A program made the position numbers and the translations under genes. A stretch of 48,589 nt of DNA from Paraplanobispora siamensis (GTDB lineage: Bacteria > Actinomycetota > Actinomycetes > Streptosporangiales > Streptosporangiaceae). Shown here one piece after another: positions 33,651 to 41,116 of the stretch. Where the stretch lies: contig NZ_BOOJ01000017.1 in assembly GCF_016863175.1 (NCBI RefSeq), forward strand, positions 1-48,589. Reading direction: 5' to 3'. Each line of letters begins with the position of its first letter. Position 1 is the first letter of the stretch. Below the pieces are notes generated by a model, which saw only the letters and a list, made by a program, of their open reading frames with translations, did not search any database and was not told the origin of the DNA.

Positions 33651-34253
33651 ATGGAGATCACATACGCCGACGTCGCTTGGCTGGCCGAAGACTATGAGTT
33701 GGGCGACGTGTGGTGCCTGACCTTCGTGTGGGGGCTCGACGAGGCGGAGGCGCTTCGACGCGTGGGCGCCGCAGAGGGGAGCATTCGGCCGCTCACATAT
33801 GAAGAGCTGGATGATGAAGGGCTGTTCCCCGACACGGTTTTAGCCGGGAGGCTGGGCGGCTGGACCGTGCTCATCGAGAGAGGCGGATGGCAGGCAACAG
33901 AACGCGATGCCGTACGGGCCCTGTCGGCCGCGACAGAGGTTGTGTCGGTCCTGCGTCACGACCACGCGACCGGCAACTTCGTGTACGCCCGCGACGGAGA
34001 GACAGTGACCTCCTTCAACCCCACGATTCCCGCATGGCGCTACGGGAGGGACCCTGATCGTCTTGTGGACGCCATGAGGGCCGTGGGCTTCGATCCCGCA
34101 CGTACGCCGGGAGGCGAGGACGAAGGCGAGAACGCCGATCATCCGGCAGTGGGCAGGGCCTTGCTACTGGCAGTACGGCTGACTCGCGTTGTCCTGACTC
34201 CGGAGGTCTTGCGCGGGCCATTGCTGGGCGGTGTCGTCCGTTCACCGGTTTAG
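33651..34253 (+). CDS. DUF6461 family protein
   Basis: A 200-residue protein. DVAWLAEDYELGDVWCLTFV and WGLDEAEALRRVGA open the DUF6461 pattern. VLAGRLGGWTVLIERGGWQA, SAATEVVSVLRHDHATGNFV and VTSFNPTIPAWRYGRDPDRL follow. The family is widespread in actinomycetes, often near toxin or mobile loci, and its function is not known; SUKH/SMI1-like immunity proteins have a similar style. GGAG lies eight bases before ATG 33651. It is the only plus-strand cargo of the AICE left end and is followed by hairpins. Confidence 0.75.
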   Translation: MEITYADVAWLAEDYELGDVWCLTFVWGLDEAEALRRVGAAEGSIRPLTYEELDDEGLFPDTVLAGRLGGWTVLIERGGWQATERDAVRALSAATEVVSVLRHDHATGNFVYARDGETVTSFNPTIPAWRYGRDPDRLVDAMRAVGFDPARTPGGEDEGENADHPAVGRALLLAVRLTRVVLTPEVLRGPLLGGVVRSPV

Positions 34254-34587
34254 GGCTCATGCGGCGGCGGCGTGCCGGTGGTCGGTGCGTTGGTTGGGTA
34301 CGGCGGGTGCGCGGGTCGGTGGACGGCCCGGGTCGCCGCCGGCCGGGACCGGCGCCCACGCCGCACGCCCGGGCGGCGTGCGGCAGAGGGCCGGGTACGG
34401 CGGCGCGGCGCGCCGCCGCTTGATCCCTATAAGAACAATTCGGCAGTGAGTGGCGTAGCTGTGGGTGATGAGGCAGACGACCCTGTCCGCACCCCGGGTC
34501 CCATTCTTTACCGTGCGGGCGACCTCATCGCGGAGGCTGTAGGCGCTGTCGTGATGTTCTACAACCTCGCGGCTGCATGAGACATCG
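34254..34587. other. Convergent intergenic region with GC-rich hairpins
   Basis: It contains a perfect 10-bp stem GCCGCACGCC/GGCGTGCGGC (34360-34384, 5-base loop) and a second GC-rich stem near 34400-34420. These probably terminate both DUF6461 and the cupin-like gene. A 44-codon GTG ORF at 34446-34580 is open but has no ribosome site. Confidence 0.55.
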
Positions 34588-34947
34588 CTACTTCGACGGG
34601 GCTGAAGGCCAGCGCACCGTGAGGACGGTCGAGTCTTCCTCGGCCTGCCAGGAGTGGTCGATACCGGGGCCCCAGACCACGTAGTCGCCTTGGCGCTCCA
34701 ACGTCGTGCTGCCCATGGTGAGGTCAAGGCGGAAACGGCCGCTGATGAGCACGATGAAGGTGGTTCGGTGGTCGTCGGCGGTCCACTCTGGGCGTTGCTG
34801 GCCGGCGGGGTGGATGCCCCACTTGATCTCAAGGTCTTCGGTGGAGCGGACGCCGTCGGTCTGGGGGTCCATGAAGTGGCCAAGGAGCCAGCCCTTGTTG
34901 CCGTCGGCGTCGTCGGTGGCGTTTCCGGTGTACCAGTTGTCGGCCAT
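34588..34947 (-). CDS. Cupin-like protein, second gene of the XRE-Nudix operon
   Basis: A 119-residue protein with a small beta-barrel pattern: EIKWGIHPAGQQRPEWTADD, TTFIVLISGRFRLDLTMGST, then LERQGDYVVWGPGIDHSWQA. The last matches cupin motif 2 (G..v...pg..H.w). A single His and few other ligands suggest weak or no metal binding. It starts two bases after the stop of the XRE-Nudix gene with GGAG eight bases upstream, so the two work together. The role in the AICE is unknown; a ligand sensor or modifier that tunes the regulator is possible. Confidence 0.75.
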   Translation of the reverse strand: MADNWYTGNATDDADGNKGWLLGHFMDPQTDGVRSTEDLEIKWGIHPAGQQRPEWTADDHRTTFIVLISGRFRLDLTMGSTTLERQGDYVVWGPGIDHSWQAEEDSTVLTVRWPSAPSK

Positions 34948-34949
34948 GC

Positions 34950-36614
34950 TCACAGCTCCCATTCGATCGAGGGCAGGTTCACGCGGGGACCGCCGATTTC
35001 GGCAAGTCGCCGGAGTCCTTCGGACAGGGCGAACAGACCTTCGTTGCTCCAGGCGGGATCATGCAGGAGCGAGCGGATGAGGCCGGCGTCGAGGGTGGAG
35101 TAGCGGCGCATGCCGCTGCATTCCCAGTTGGCCGCGATGTGGCCGCCGAAGCGGCCCCACCACTCCTCGTCCTCGATGACGATGAGCGCGGGGAATTCGT
35201 AGTTGCCGCTGACCAGGTTGAAGCCGAAGCCGGTGCTCTCCACTCGCCAGTGCTCTGGATGCTCGGTCAACCACATCATGGGTTCGGAGAGCCGGCTGGC
35301 GTGCATCGGGTCGGCGTGGAGCTGGTCGCCATGGGTGGAGTCCACGTCATCGCGGCCGAAGAGCTCTTCTTCCATCTCGCGCTCGATGGTGGCCAGGATG
35401 GAGACGTCCTCGCCGAAGTCCACCAATGGCTCGTGGAACGCCTTGGGGATGACCGCGAGCTTCTGCGCCGAGTTGAGTACGTTGCCCGAGCGCTCCTGCA
35501 CAAGGATGACGTAGTCAGGGCGTCCTCGGCGGGCACGGCTCGCCGGACGGGCGATGGCGCATAGCGCCAGTGAACCGCCGGCACATAGTCGCTCAGACGG
35601 GTGAGCCACCGTCTTCAGGTCGGGCAGGTAGCGATCCCTCAAGGGGAGTGCACCCGTATGGATCGGGCGGCCATCGGCCAGGGCGTCCAGGAGTTCTCGC
35701 TCCAGCAGGTCCATGGACAGGGCGTAGTGGACGAACTGCGTGATGCCGAAGCCGGCGCTGAGCCGTCCGGGGCTGATGTCGACCTTCGTCATCCGGTACA
35801 GCGGGGTGTTGACGATTCGTCTGCCGGCGATGAGGGATTCGGCGAGACAGGCCACGGCAGCGTCAGAGCAAAGCTGGTCCATGGGAACTTGCGGGGAGGT
35901 CATCTCGGTCAGCGTGAAGTCTCCCTCCTCGGCTCCGAGCAGGAAATTCAGCCCGATCCAGTTGTGGTGCGTCACGATGCTGGTCGTGATGAGAGCGTCC
36001 TGCTCGCGGATGCGGTAGGGGAGAAGTCCTTCGTCTGAGACAGCGGCGCCGTAGTAGCTGGCGAGGGCATGAGCGACTTGCCCGAGGCTGATCCGGCCCC
36101 GCACCTGAGCCCGGTCACTCAGCGTTCGGGGGTCCAGGCCGACGAGGTGAGAGGCGACCTTCCGCCGGCTGCTTCCCGGCGCCCAGCCGGCTTGTTGGTC
36201 GAGCCAATCGAGTCCGGCGGTGATGTGCGGGTCGGTGGCAAGGCGTAGCTCGGCTGCGCTGACCGGCGCGGGAACGTCTTCATCGGCGCTGAAGGACTGG
36301 CGATCCTGTACGGCGTGCACCGGAGTGGAGCCCGCGGCGTCTTCCGACGTTTTCACTGTCTCGTCGCGCTGGGAGCGGACGAAACCGAGATCTTCCGGCC
36401 TCTGCCCGGTGAGCTGGGTCAAAGCCAACCGGTAGGCGGTACTGGGCCAGCGGACGTCCCCCGTCTCCCAGCGGCGGACCCGTTCGGGGTCGCACGTCAG
36501 GCGTTCGGCGACACCGGTCGCGGTGGCGTTGATCTGCTCGGCCAACTCCAAACGGGTGAGCCGGTTGGCGTTGCGCCACGCCCGTAAGCGAGCGTTCGGC
36601 ACCTTGTCGGGCAT
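34950..36614 (-). CDS. XRE regulator fused to a Nudix-like domain (possible AICE immunity/control protein)
   Basis: A 554-residue protein. Residues 1-75 carry an XRE-type helix-turn-helix (RLRAWRNANRLTRLELAEQI, CDPERVRRWETGDVRWPSTA). A helical middle part follows. The C-terminal ~200 residues include a degraded Nudix box: VDFGEDVSILATIEREMEEE followed by LFG corresponds to Gx5Ex7REUxEExGU, with the REMEEE core kept. In pSAM2, Pif, which blocks redundant transfer into a host already holding the element, is also a Nudix-motif protein. A similar role here is inference. The gene heads a minus-strand operon with the cupin gene and is divergent from the small plus-strand genes. Confidence 0.78.
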   Translation of the reverse strand: MPDKVPNARLRAWRNANRLTRLELAEQINATATGVAERLTCDPERVRRWETGDVRWPSTAYRLALTQLTGQRPEDLGFVRSQRDETVKTSEDAAGSTPVHAVQDRQSFSADEDVPAPVSAAELRLATDPHITAGLDWLDQQAGWAPGSSRRKVASHLVGLDPRTLSDRAQVRGRISLGQVAHALASYYGAAVSDEGLLPYRIREQDALITTSIVTHHNWIGLNFLLGAEEGDFTLTEMTSPQVPMDQLCSDAAVACLAESLIAGRRIVNTPLYRMTKVDISPGRLSAGFGITQFVHYALSMDLLERELLDALADGRPIHTGALPLRDRYLPDLKTVAHPSERLCAGGSLALCAIARPASRARRGRPDYVILVQERSGNVLNSAQKLAVIPKAFHEPLVDFGEDVSILATIEREMEEELFGRDDVDSTHGDQLHADPMHASRLSEPMMWLTEHPEHWRVESTGFGFNLVSGNYEFPALIVIEDEEWWGRFGGHIAANWECSGMRRYSTLDAGLIRSLLHDPAWSNEGLFALSEGLRRLAEIGGPRVNLPSIEWEL

Positions 36615-36781
36615 CCGCAGACGTTCCTCTCGGCTGGGGGACTCAAGAGGGGAGCAGGGAGGGGACCGGCCAGGGGTCCCGTCGGGATCTATTTGCCGGT
36701 GGACTTGCCGTCAAGTAACCACCGTACGACAGCCCGCCTTCCGCCGCAGGAAGCGCGGTTCAAAACAAGGAGATGGCGACG

Positions 36782-36967
36782 GTGACCCGGCCAGACGAGA
36801 ACAGCGAGACACGCCCTTGCCCCGCGTGCCGGGGCCGTGGAACCAAGCTGCGCCGCTCGCGCCGTGGCCTTCTCCTCGGCGAGAGCAGCACCGATCCCGA
36901 GACCTACGGAGAGCAGGAATGTCTCGACTGCCTCGCAAGCGGCCGGGCCGAAGGGAACGGCAGATGA
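36782..36967 (+). CDS. Small zinc-ribbon-like AICE protein
   Basis: A 61-residue protein with RPCPACRGRGTKLRR and QECLDCLASGRAE: two CxxC pairs in the DnaJ zinc-finger style, likely holding one zinc. GTG 36782 is nine bases after AAGGAG; ATG 36773 in the same frame would sit on the ribosome site. Its stop overlaps the next start (ATGA). Similar small Cys-rich proteins occur in many AICEs, and the role is unknown. Confidence 0.65.
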   Translation: MTRPDENSETRPCPACRGRGTKLRRSRRGLLLGESSTDPETYGEQECLDCLASGRAEGNGR

Positions 36968-37260
36968 ACTCACTGATGGAGGCGGCGGCGGCCTTGCTGC
37001 GTCATCACCGCCACCAGCGCGACCTGCTCGCGCTGACCCGGCTGCAGGCGGCCCTGCTGGCCCGGGGGCTGCGTGCCGAATGGCGCGACAACAACAGTGC
37101 GCTGCTCATCTGGCGCACTGATCCGGATCTGCCGGTGCTGGTGGCGATGAGCTACGGCTGCAGCCACTACTGCTGGCGCTGGCGTGACGATGAGCACCGT
37201 CACCCGGTCGGCGACTCCGACGGGGCCGCGCGGGTGCTGGCCGAGTTGCTCGGCTCCTGA
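36964..37260 (+). CDS. Hypothetical AICE protein
   Basis: A 98-residue protein. An N-terminal helix (AAAALLRHHRHQRDLLALTR) is followed by a compact beta part (GLRAEWRDNNSALLIWRTDP, VLVAMSYGCSHYCWRWRDDE) and AARVLAELLGS. It is translationally coupled to the zinc-ribbon gene by ATGA. It is not a known enzyme family. The location before the GntR regulator fits a small accessory protein of the element. Confidence 0.65.
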   Translation: MNSLMEAAAALLRHHRHQRDLLALTRLQAALLARGLRAEWRDNNSALLIWRTDPDLPVLVAMSYGCSHYCWRWRDDEHRHPVGDSDGAARVLAELLGS

Positions 37261-37340
37261 AGACGGGCGCGGCGGGGCAGGGTCCATCGGTGCGGAGGGC
37301 GTCCGATGAGCGTTACCCCTGCCTCGCCGCGCCGTGTGCT

Positions 37341-37414
37341 CCTCGGCAGGTGAAAGAACACGGTCGTGCAGTCCACCCCTGTGCGTGCGCCCCAGGGTCT
37401 TTCACCTGTCGAGG
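37341..37414. repeat. Long inverted repeat upstream of the GntR gene
   Basis: CCTCGGCAGGTGAAAGA (37341-37357) pairs with TCTTTCACCTGTCGAGG (37398-37414), 16 of 17 bases, with a 40-base loop. It lies in the 264-base gap between two plus-strand genes. It may be a terminator or a protein-binding pair for the element's control circuit. Confidence 0.75.
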
Positions 37415-37524
37415 GGTTCTGTGTGCCTTCTCGCAATGTTCTTCTTATCCCCGGTGGGGTGACAGGACGACCACGCCGGGATACGCTCCGCTTGGTAAGA
37501 CAACCCGTCAAATGCAGGACGGTC

Positions 37525-38259
37525 ATGATGTCGCTTGAATCCGTACCGCCGAAGTATGCGCAACTTGTGCAGACGATCCAACGGCGAATCGAGGCGGGGA
37601 CCTATGCTCCCGGCTCGCTTCTTCCCAGCGAGAACCAGCTCATCCAGGAATTCGGCGTCTCCCGGCCCACCGTGGTCGCCGCCCTGCGGGTCCTGCGCGA
37701 ACAGGGCTGGATCGAATCCCAGCAGGGTAAGGGCCGCTTCGTGCGCGGTCGCCCTGCACTCACCTCCGCCGAACAGCCTCGACTCGGCCAGGCGTACCTG
37801 ACCGCCCCGGAGAGCACATCCCCGGGGGAGGTGATGGAGGCGGCGGCGCTTGCCGCTCCCAACCGCATCGCCGCCCTGCTCGGCCTGGCTCCGAAGGGCA
37901 AAGCATTCCTGCGTCGTCGGCTGGTCAGCCGGGACGGGGAACCGACCGAACTAGTCTCGCTGTGGGTGCCAGTGGAGGTTTCCGAAGGCACCGACCTGAC
38001 CAGCGCCGAACCGCTCCCACAAGGACTGCGGGATCACCTTCAGGCGCGCAAGGGCGTGCGATTTGATCACGTGGTGGAGCAGATCACCGCGCGCATGCCC
38101 ACGGCCGAGGAGACCGCGCAGCTCGGCATGCCGAAGAACACGCCATTGCTGGCGGTCTACGGCGCGGTCAAGGACGCCTCGGGTACGGCGCTGGCCGTAG
38201 TAGAGGTGCTGCTTCCGGCCGATCGGCATGAGCTGGAAGACGCCTATCCGATCAGTTAG
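37525..38259 (+). CDS. korSA: GntR-family regulator (KorSA-like repressor of the AICE)
   Basis: A 244-residue protein. Residues 8-75 are a GntR winged helix (KYAQLVQTIQRRIEAGTYAP, LPSENQLIQEFGVSRPTVVA, EQGWIESQQGKGRFV). Residues ~90-240 form a UTRA ligand domain (FLRRRLVSRDGEPTELVSLW, VRFDHVVEQITARMPTAEET, LLAVYGAVKDASGTALAVVE). In pSAM2, KorSA, also a GntR protein, represses pra and so holds the element integrated. The position just before pra, and palindromes in the pra promoter, fit that role. Two adjacent ATGs (37525, 37528) are possible starts; AGGA lies upstream. Confidence 0.85.
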   Translation: MMSLESVPPKYAQLVQTIQRRIEAGTYAPGSLLPSENQLIQEFGVSRPTVVAALRVLREQGWIESQQGKGRFVRGRPALTSAEQPRLGQAYLTAPESTSPGEVMEAAALAAPNRIAALLGLAPKGKAFLRRRLVSRDGEPTELVSLWVPVEVSEGTDLTSAEPLPQGLRDHLQARKGVRFDHVVEQITARMPTAEETAQLGMPKNTPLLAVYGAVKDASGTALAVVEVLLPADRHELEDAYPIS

Positions 38260-38294
38260 GCATCCATCACCTCACCCCAGAGCCCGCTTAGGCA

Positions 38295-38356
38295 CTTGAC
38301 CTATCAAGCGGGCTCTCTTATTCTCGAAACAGTTGACAGGTTAAGTGTCTGTCATA
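38295..38356 (+). promoter_or_regulatory. pra promoter with two candidate KorSA operators
   Basis: TTGACC (38296) and TATTCT (38319) are spaced by 17 bases. CTTGACCTATCAAG overlaps the -35 and is a 5-bp palindrome with a 4-base centre. Downstream, TGACAG and CTGTCA (38334-38354) form a second palindrome with a 9-base centre. Their position over and just after the promoter suits repression by the GntR protein encoded upstream. Confidence 0.55.
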
Positions 38357-38375
38357 CGACAAGAGGAGAGCCATC

Positions 38376-38801
38376 ATGGCGCTGCAAGGCCCCATCCCCG
38401 TCAGCTTCGATCAGGTCTTCCCGCACGGCTGCTACGTCGTCGGAGAGGTGGAGGCGGTCAAGGACTTCGACGCCTCCACAGGCGGCCGGTTCGTCCAGGC
38501 CCGCGACAAGCTCACCAGCGAGCTGGTGTGGCAGATCGCGGTCATGGACGCCGACCCGACCGTCAAGCCCGCCCAAAAGACCGTCGCCGTCAAGATCCTG
38601 GCCCCCATCCAGCCGGTGCCCCCGGCCCCCATGCCGGGGCTGCCCTTCACCCCGGTCGAGTTCGACCACCTCACCGTCACGCCCTACGTCAACGGCGCCG
38701 GCCGTCTCGCCTACTCGATCAAGGTTCGTGAGATGCGTGCCCCGCGCACCGGTTCCACTCCCGTCAAGACCACCACCACACCCACGAAGGACGCCGCCTG
38801 A
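38376..38801 (+). CDS. pra: Pra-like activator of AICE replication, integration and excision
   Basis: A 141-residue protein opening MALQGPIPVSFDQVFPHGCY, then VEAVKDFDASTGGRFVQARD, VWQIAVMDADPTVK, and PFTPVEFDHLTVTPYVNGAG. These match the family annotated as plasmid replication, integration and excision activator, named after Pra of pSAM2. It turns on repSA-xis-int expression and so starts the transfer cycle. GAGGAGAG stands six bases before the ATG. The gene begins an unbroken run of overlapping genes (TGATG to the next). Confidence 0.85.
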   Translation: MALQGPIPVSFDQVFPHGCYVVGEVEAVKDFDASTGGRFVQARDKLTSELVWQIAVMDADPTVKPAQKTVAVKILAPIQPVPPAPMPGLPFTPVEFDHLTVTPYVNGAGRLAYSIKVREMRAPRTGSTPVKTTTTPTKDAA

Positions 38802-39073
38802 TGACTCGTCGCCGTACCCACCGCATCAGCATCATCAACCTCAACACCGGCCGGGGCGCCCGCGCCACCCACCACCGGTATCCGGCCCGCACGCCGGTCC
38901 TGGCCCTGGACTTCGGGGCCGTCTCGGTCCTGGTCACCACCACCGCCAGCGACCAGGTGACCGCCGCCGACGTCGACTTCGCCCGCCAGCTCGCCCGCGA
39001 GGCCGACGCCTTCGCCTGCTCGGTCGAACGCTCCTTTCGCGGCTTGGCCTGCGGACGGGAGGCGGCGGCGTGA
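38801..39073 (+). CDS. Hypothetical AICE protein
   Basis: A 90-residue protein with a basic N-terminus (TRRRTHRISIINLNTGRGAR) and a central strand-helix part (PVLALDFGAVSVLVTTTASD, VDFARQLAREADAFACSVER). Its ATG overlaps the pra stop (TGATG), and its stop overlaps the next start (GTGA). The function is unknown. Its second half resembles the last part of the following protein (D...AR..A.EAD), so the two may be distant duplicates. Confidence 0.7.
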   Translation: MTRRRTHRISIINLNTGRGARATHHRYPARTPVLALDFGAVSVLVTTTASDQVTAADVDFARQLAREADAFACSVERSFRGLACGREAAA

Positions 39074-39384
39074 GCGAGCACAAGCCCTACACCTACGTCA
39101 CGACGTCGATCGATAAGGACACAACCCGGCTCGGCATCGACTTCTACACCGCCGACCTGTGGGTCTCGGTGCTGGACATCGGGGGCAAGCGGCCGGCCTT
39201 GACCGTCTCCAGCCGCGAGGCCCGGGTGTTGGTCTCCTCCACCGGTGGCGGGCCGATCACCGATCAGGATCTCCGAATTGCTCGCGAGATCGCCGATGCA
39301 GCCGCGCGCTACCTGGCCGACTGCGAGCGCCTGCACGCCGCGCAGACGGTCATCCCTGGCAGCACCGATGAGGCTGCGGCCTGA
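39070..39384 (+). CDS. Hypothetical AICE protein
   Basis: A 104-residue protein, GTG start overlapping the previous stop. TYVTTSIDKDTTRLGIDFYT and LWVSVLDIGGKRPALTVSSR are strand-rich. ITDQDLRIAREIADAAARYL is a helix that resembles VTAADVDFARQLAREADAFA in the preceding protein. The function is unknown, and it is part of the pra-traSA transcript. An 84-base gap follows before traSA. Confidence 0.7.
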   Translation: MSEHKPYTYVTTSIDKDTTRLGIDFYTADLWVSVLDIGGKRPALTVSSREARVLVSSTGGGPITDQDLRIAREIADAAARYLADCERLHAAQTVIPGSTDEAAA

Positions 39385-39467
39385 CAAGGAAGCGGGGCCG
39401 CTGGAACTGGTCCTTCCGGCGGCCCCTCGTCTCCCCGGACACACATCGCAGAGAGAGCTGAAGTCTA

Positions 39468-40919
39468 ATGTTCAAAAAACTGCCCGGAGATGAGGCCCGT
39501 AGCCTCGTCTCCACCACACCCGATACCGCCGTGGTCTTCCGCCCGGCCGTCGTGCAGACCCCGGCGATCATCACGATCCTGATCTTCCTCGGACGCCTGA
39601 TCGTCGGGCTCGTCCGCACCACCTGGCGTCACCCGATCGCCGTGGCTGTGCTCGCCGTCCCCGTCGCGCTGTGCTGGCTGTACGGCTGGCGCGTCGCCCT
39701 GCTGGTCATCTGGATCCCCTTCTCGGTGCTCGGTCCGTGGGCGCTGGTCAATCGGGACTCCTTCAACGCCCACATCGGCTGGCGGCTGCTGGCCTTCTGG
39801 CGGCTGATCTGGGTGTATCGGCGGCACTGGCAACCGGTAATGATCGTCTCTGGTCTCGGCCGTCACCTGCGGGGCCGCGACTGCCTGCCCCGTCTGCTCA
39901 AGGTCACCTGCACCTCGTGGGCCGACCTGGTCACGGTGAAGATGCTCAGCGGGCAGGCCGTCACGGACTGGGCCGACCGGATCGAGCACCTCGCCCACGG
40001 CTTCGGTGCCGTCGCGTGCCGGGTCACCGTGGCTCGCGCCGGGCGGTTGCTGCTCACCTTCCCCCGCAGTGATCCGCTGGCCGTCCCGCTCCCGGCCGTC
40101 TCTCTTCCGGCAACCCCATCGGTCGGCCCGGTGGAGGTCGGCAAGCAGGAGAACGGCCAACCCTGGCGGCTCAAGGTTCACGGGACGCACGTCCTGGTCG
40201 CCGGGGCCACCGGGGCGGGCAAGGGCTCGGTCATCTGGTCGGCGATCCGTGGCCTTCTGCCTGCCGTCCGGGCCGGGCTGGTGGAGCTGTGGGCACTGGA
40301 TCCCAAGCTCATGGAACTGTCCTTCGGCCGGGCCGTCTTCGGCCACCGGTATGCGGCCAGCCCTGAGGAGTGCGCCGACCTGCTCGACGAGGCGGTCTCG
40401 GTCATGCAGAAGCGGGCGGCCCGCTTCGCCGGAGTCCAGCGCAACCACATCCCGACCGCAGAAGACCCGTTCATCCTCGTGATCGTCGACGAGGTCGCGT
40501 TCCTGACCGCCTACCAGCCCGACAGGGCCCTACGGCAGCGCATCACCGCTGCCCTGGCCACTCTGACCACTCAGGGTCGGGCAGTCGGCGTCGGTGTCCT
40601 GGCGGCGCTTCAGGACCCGCGCAAAGAGGTCATGAACATCCGCAACCTGTTCCCCGACAAGATCGCACTCCGGCTGGATGAGTCCGAACAGGTGGACATG
40701 GTCCTCGGCGACGGTGCCCGCGACCGGGGTGCGCTGGCCGATCACATCTCGCCGATCCCGGAGCAGGGCGCGGGCATCGGGTTCGTCCGGCTCGAAACCA
40801 GCCCTGATCCGATCCGCGTTCGCGCGGCTTACGTCTCCGACAGCGACATCCGCGACATGACCGCTCTGGTCGTCGGGGAGCTCGCTGAACCCGTCCACAC
40901 TGAGGAGCTGATCCGATGA
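39468..40919 (+). CDS. traSA: FtsK/SpoIIIE-type DNA translocase, TraSA-like
   Basis: A 483-residue protein. Two or more membrane helices near residues 30-90 (PAIITILIFLGRLIVGLV, IAVAVLAVPVALCWLYGW, VALLVIWIPFSVLGPWALV) anchor it. The cytoplasmic motor has Walker A VAGATGAGKGSVIW (about 244-257) and Walker B FILVIVDEVAFLTAY, with AALATLTTQGRAVGVGVLAA after it. Such translocases pump double-stranded DNA between mycelial cells and are the only protein strictly needed for AICE transfer. It is the largest transfer gene and overlaps the next gene by four bases (ATGA). Confidence 0.92.
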   Translation: MFKKLPGDEARSLVSTTPDTAVVFRPAVVQTPAIITILIFLGRLIVGLVRTTWRHPIAVAVLAVPVALCWLYGWRVALLVIWIPFSVLGPWALVNRDSFNAHIGWRLLAFWRLIWVYRRHWQPVMIVSGLGRHLRGRDCLPRLLKVTCTSWADLVTVKMLSGQAVTDWADRIEHLAHGFGAVACRVTVARAGRLLLTFPRSDPLAVPLPAVSLPATPSVGPVEVGKQENGQPWRLKVHGTHVLVAGATGAGKGSVIWSAIRGLLPAVRAGLVELWALDPKLMELSFGRAVFGHRYAASPEECADLLDEAVSVMQKRAARFAGVQRNHIPTAEDPFILVIVDEVAFLTAYQPDRALRQRITAALATLTTQGRAVGVGVLAALQDPRKEVMNIRNLFPDKIALRLDESEQVDMVLGDGARDRGALADHISPIPEQGAGIGFVRLETSPDPIRVRAAYVSDSDIRDMTALVVGELAEPVHTEELIR

Positions 40920-41116
40920 TGATCACTATCGATGGCACCCGTACTGAGATCCAGCAATTCCAGGATGGGCCGGTCCTGGTTCTTGTAGCGGCCGAACCGG
41001 CTCAGCGCGTGCATGCCTACAAGCTCGCCGACGTCCGCATCTGCCGCTGCCCCTACAGCTCGGCGTACAGGCTCCTGGCCGATCTGGTCGAGATGGATGA
41101 CCGGGGGGCCACATGA
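40916..41116 (+). CDS. Small AICE protein between traSA and repSA
   Basis: A 66-residue protein, MMITIDGTRTEIQQFQDGPV then VLVLVAAEPAQRVHAYKLAD and VRICRCPYSSAYRLLADLVE. It overlaps both neighbours by four bases (ATGA type). Two Cys are close together (CRC). The function is unknown; genes of this size at this place are common in AICEs. Confidence 0.7.
   Translation: MMITIDGTRTEIQQFQDGPVLVLVAAEPAQRVHAYKLADVRICRCPYSSAYRLLADLVEMDDRGAT

Noticed and set aside
34446-34580. 44-codon GTG ORF as a gene
   Set aside because: No ribosome site and no recognisable sequence; left as part of the intergenic note.
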